Below are positions 5,782 to 7,637 of a DNA stretch of 7,637 nucleotides, piece after piece; the stretch's first letter is position 1, and every line of letters begins with the position of its first letter. The DNA comes from an uncultured Eubacteriales bacterium (GTDB lineage: Bacteria > Bacillota > Clostridia > Oscillospirales > CAG-382). The stretch lies in contig URVJ01000033.1 of assembly GCA_900551295.1 (NCBI GenBank), positions 1 through 7,637 of the forward strand. Direction: 5' to 3'. Both the position numbers and the translations under genes were made by a program. The notes under the pieces were generated by a model that saw nothing but the letters and a program-made list of their open reading frames with translations, was not told the DNA's origin and ran no database searches.

Positions 5782-6589
5782 GACCGTGCTCCTCTTTCAG
5801 AACATTGTTTATGTCCCAGCCGTGTTTTTCGAGCAGCAGAGCCGCGTCGCTTTCGTCTGTACCGAGAATATCCGATACAATTCTTACCATGCGGCTTTTG
5901 AGCTTCTGATTTACGGGCTTTATGTATATCATATAGTTTTCGTAAACGCGTCCGCACTTTATCATAACGCCGGTAGAGATCATATTGAGAATCATTTTGT
6001 GCGCCGTTCCTGCTTTCATGCGCGTAGAGCCTGTCACGATCTCGGCGCCTGTATCTGGAGTTACGGTAATGTCGCATATCTCGTTTATCATGCAGCCGTC
6101 ATTACAGGTAAGACCCACCGTAAGCGCACCGAGAGACTTTGCGTATTTGAGCGCTCCGATAACGTATTTTGCTTCTCCGGCAACCGAAATTCCGACAACC
6201 GAATCAAGCTCTGTTATTCCATATGCCGCAAGGTCATTTTTTCCTGCCGCTGCGTCATCCTCCGCACCTTCGACGGAGTTTCGTATGGCTTTGTCGCCGC
6301 CGGCTATGATACCGATTACGGTATTTTGCGATACGCCGTATGTCGGCGGACATTCCGACGCGTCAAGAACGCCGAGACGTCCAGAAGTTCCGCAGCCAAT
6401 GTAGAATAAACGTCCGCCTTTTTTCATTCGCGCGTATATTTCATCAACAGCTTTTGCAATTTCGGAAAGCACCGCACCGACGGCAGCAGCCGCGTTAAAG
6501 TTTTCTCTCTGCATGACTTTCATCATCTCAAGAGATGTCATATTGTCAATATGCGTTGAAAATTCGTTGCGACGTTCGGTTTTAAGCAT
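5774..6589 (-). CDS. murQ: MurQ-like N-acetylmuramic acid 6-phosphate etherase, divergent
   Basis: MurQ cleaves the D-lactyl ether of MurNAc-6-phosphate to give GlcNAc-6-phosphate and D-lactate in the cytosol. This 271-residue SIS-domain protein, somewhat shorter than the usual ~300, has RNEFSTHIDNMTSLEMM near the N-terminus, GCGTSGRLGVLDASECPPTYG at about 65-85, AGGDKAI and VEGAEDD at 106-112, and TGSTRMKAGTAHK at 186-198. Glu79 and Glu110 match the catalytic pair (E83/E114 of the E. coli enzyme) with the same 31-residue spacing. Odd: the loop normally reading ASGRT-x-Y is VAGEAKY here (136-142), and the usual G-N-x-M-V-D is E-N-Y-M-I-Y. The substrate may thus differ. ATG 6589 is chosen over ATG 6595 because GAGGAG lies eight bases before the former but only two before the latter. 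It sits 2 bp after the kinase stop and overlaps the glycosidase by 8 bp. Confidence 0.85.
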   Translation of the reverse strand: MLKTERRNEFSTHIDNMTSLEMMKVMQRENFNAAAAVGAVLSEIAKAVDEIYARMKKGGRLFYIGCGTSGRLGVLDASECPPTYGVSQNTVIGIIAGGDKAIRNSVEGAEDDAAAGKNDLAAYGITELDSVVGISVAGEAKYVIGALKYAKSLGALTVGLTCNDGCMINEICDITVTPDTGAEIVTGSTRMKAGTAHKMILNMISTGVMIKCGRVYENYMIYIKPVNQKLKSRMVRIVSDILGTDESDAALLLEKHGWDINNVLKEEHGHD

Positions 6590-6591
6590 GG

Positions 6592-7578
6592 TCATTTCTC
6601 CTCAACCTTTTTTGCGCCTGCAAGAAGTACGGCTCCTATTACGGGATCTTTGTCCAGAACCGTAACAGAACTTTTTCGTCCCGACAGAGTTTTCTGATTC
6701 AGTGCCGGCAAAAAGCAACTGCTGTAATTTGTTATGCCGCCTGCCAGAACGACGGGGACTTTTTCATGTCCTTCGCAAAAGCTCCCAAGCGCGCAGTTGA
6801 GCATATCGGCAAGTTTTTCTGTGTTTCGTCCGAGTATTTCAAGCGCCGCGGCGTCTCCTTTTTTGGCACATTCAAAAAGTATTTCCGCAAAGCCGGCCAT
6901 GTAGTCCTTGCCGTTTTTGTATATGTCCGCAACGATTTCGGATATTGGTTTTGCCGCCTTTTCAAGCACAGCTGACGTCATTGCGGTGTGTTTTGAACCC
7001 GTGTCTATATCGTAAAGAACCGATTCAAGACAGGCGCGCCCGAATTCCGTGCCGGAAAATACGTCTCCGATGAGATGTCCGTATCCGCCTATCTGACGGC
7101 GCTCTCCGTCCTCAACTGCAAAGATTACCGAGCCTGTTCCGAGTATGGCTATGATACCGTCGCGGTTTTCGAGGGCTGCGGAAATAATGTTGTCGGCGTC
7201 ATGGCTCACTTTGAATCGCGAAAAGCCCATATATTTGAACGACGCTTCTATGCTCGCTGCATTCTGTCCGACGCCGCAGCCGGCAATTCCGGCAAAGACC
7301 GAGATCTTTCCGTGCGGTATGTTTCCGCATACCTTTTTTATGCCCTCGCGCAGAATGTTTACGGATATGTCAAGTCCCGTGCTTACGGGATTGCACGGAC
7401 CGAGAGATACGGCTTTTAAGATATTTCCGCCGTCGTCGGTCAGCATGAATTTTGTTTTTGTTCCTCCGCCGTCTATGCCGAGAAAATAGCTTGCCTTTTC
7501 GCGAAAGTCAAACAGCGTGTTGAGATCCGTGTCAAGCGCGTTTGCGATTGAGGGCAGAACCTCCGCGGGAGGCAGCAC
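6592..7578 (-). CDS. BadF/BcrA-type amino sugar kinase (MurNAc/GlcNAc kinase) with N-terminal HTH remnant
   Basis: The 328-residue frame contains an ASKHA-fold kinase of the BadF/BadG/BcrA family from about residue 31: GIDGGGTKTKF at 34-44 (phosphate 1), HDADNI at 126-131 with Asp127 as likely base, AILGTGSV at 144-151 (phosphate 2), GGYGHLIGDVFSGTEFGR at 164-181, and PVVLAGGI at 275-282 (adenosine site). The usual GDEGSG element reads GDVFSG. Clostridial family members such as MurK phosphorylate MurNAc and GlcNAc at O6. Together with the MurQ-like gene 2 bp downstream this suggests MurNAc as substrate; GlcNAc or glucosamine remain possible. Residues 1-24 (LPPAEVLPSIANALDTDLNT) are not kinase-like and resemble the last helices of an Xre-type HTH. 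GTG 7578 is the only conventional start codon in frame before the kinase core, but its ribosome binding site is poor (AAGGG 11 bases away). The true 5' end may be broken or lie outside the window. Confidence 0.82.
   Translation of the reverse strand: MLPPAEVLPSIANALDTDLNTLFDFREKASYFLGIDGGGTKTKFMLTDDGGNILKAVSLGPCNPVSTGLDISVNILREGIKKVCGNIPHGKISVFAGIAGCGVGQNAASIEASFKYMGFSRFKVSHDADNIISAALENRDGIIAILGTGSVIFAVEDGERRQIGGYGHLIGDVFSGTEFGRACLESVLYDIDTGSKHTAMTSAVLEKAAKPISEIVADIYKNGKDYMAGFAEILFECAKKGDAAALEILGRNTEKLADMLNCALGSFCEGHEKVPVVLAGGITNYSSCFLPALNQKTLSGRKSSVTVLDKDPVIGAVLLAGAKKVEEK
6598..6603 (-). promoter_or_regulatory. Ribosome binding site inside the kinase end, fixes the MurQ-like start
   Basis: On the minus strand, GAGGAG (6603-6598) lies within the last codons of the kinase gene, eight bases before ATG 6589. 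This supports translational coupling and argues against the in-frame ATG at 6595, which would be only two bases from it. Confidence 0.75.
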
Positions 7579-7637
7579 AAGTCCCGTTTCCCTTAGTTAA
7601 AGATATTGTTGGGTATCTCAAGATGTGTCATTCGATT
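7579..7637 (-). pseudogene. Interrupted front part of an Xre-type HTH upstream of the kinase
   Basis: Directly upstream of GTG 7578 the kinase frame reads L-R-E-T-G-L, which continues the Xre-like pattern (typically S-x-W-E-x-G-x-x-x-P). It then meets TAA at 7599-7597 and TGA at 7620-7618. One frame over, the preceding codons read Y-P-T-I-S, the usual recognition-helix ending that should directly precede x-x-E-T-G. Joining the two frames would need removal of about four bases (TTAA) near 7595-7600. This could be a frameshifted HTH domain, a sequencing or assembly error, or coincidence over a short stretch. I see no convincing promoter here. Confidence 0.35.

Noticed and set aside
5552..6409. 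Long open frame on the plus strand opposite the glycosidase and MurQ-like genes
   Set aside because: Its translation has no recognisable motif and it spans two clearly coding genes on the other strand; it reflects their codon bias.
7579..7637. Promoter for the minus-strand operon (TTGAGA-17-AACTAA)
   Set aside because: The -35-like box is fair, but the -10 matches the consensus at only two of six positions.

Overview
The window looks like chromosome from an anaerobic member of the Clostridia (Bacillota), most plausibly a Ruminococcaceae/Oscillospirales-type gut lineage. The grounds are strong AGGAGG-type ribosome binding sites, TTG and GTG starts, classical sigma-A promoters, an HgdB-like 2-hydroxyacyl-CoA dehydratase/activase protein (an anaerobe family) and a BadF-type MurNAc/GlcNAc kinase next to a MurQ-like etherase. 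The taxonomic placement is an inference from gene content and sequence style only.

Layout. Positions 1-159 hold two imperfect ~20 bp repeat units that form hairpins, a possible tail of an upstream reading frame, and the leader of the first gene. Positions 160-1461 (+) encode the HgdB-like protein. Positions 1481-1648 (-) encode a small, probably exported, cysteine-rich peptide with its own near-consensus promoter. The ~258 bp gap from 1649 to 1906 is a divergent promoter region. Positions 1907-2563 (+) encode a hemolysin III/TrhA (PAQR-like) membrane protein, and 2604-3932 (+) an aspartate kinase with two ACT domains, probably co-transcribed. A strong hairpin terminator at 3955-3993 separates these from a convergent minus-strand operon.

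The minus-strand operon is tightly packed and reads kinase (7578-6592), MurQ-like etherase (6589-5774), GH42-like glycosidase (5781-3997). Gaps are 2 bp or an 8 bp overlap, so translational coupling is likely. As a pathway it suggests intracellular salvage of an amino sugar: a cytosolic glycosidase releases a monosaccharide, the BadF-type kinase phosphorylates it, and the MurQ-like enzyme removes the lactyl ether to give GlcNAc-6-phosphate. No transporter is visible.

Three details make this operon the most interesting part. The MurQ-like protein keeps both catalytic glutamates but has lost the usual S-G-R-T loop. The glycosidase has a GH42-like architecture without the usual Asn-Glu acid/base pair. 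The kinase starts with what looks like the back half of an Xre-type helix-turn-helix domain, whose front half is interrupted by stop codons at the right edge of the window.
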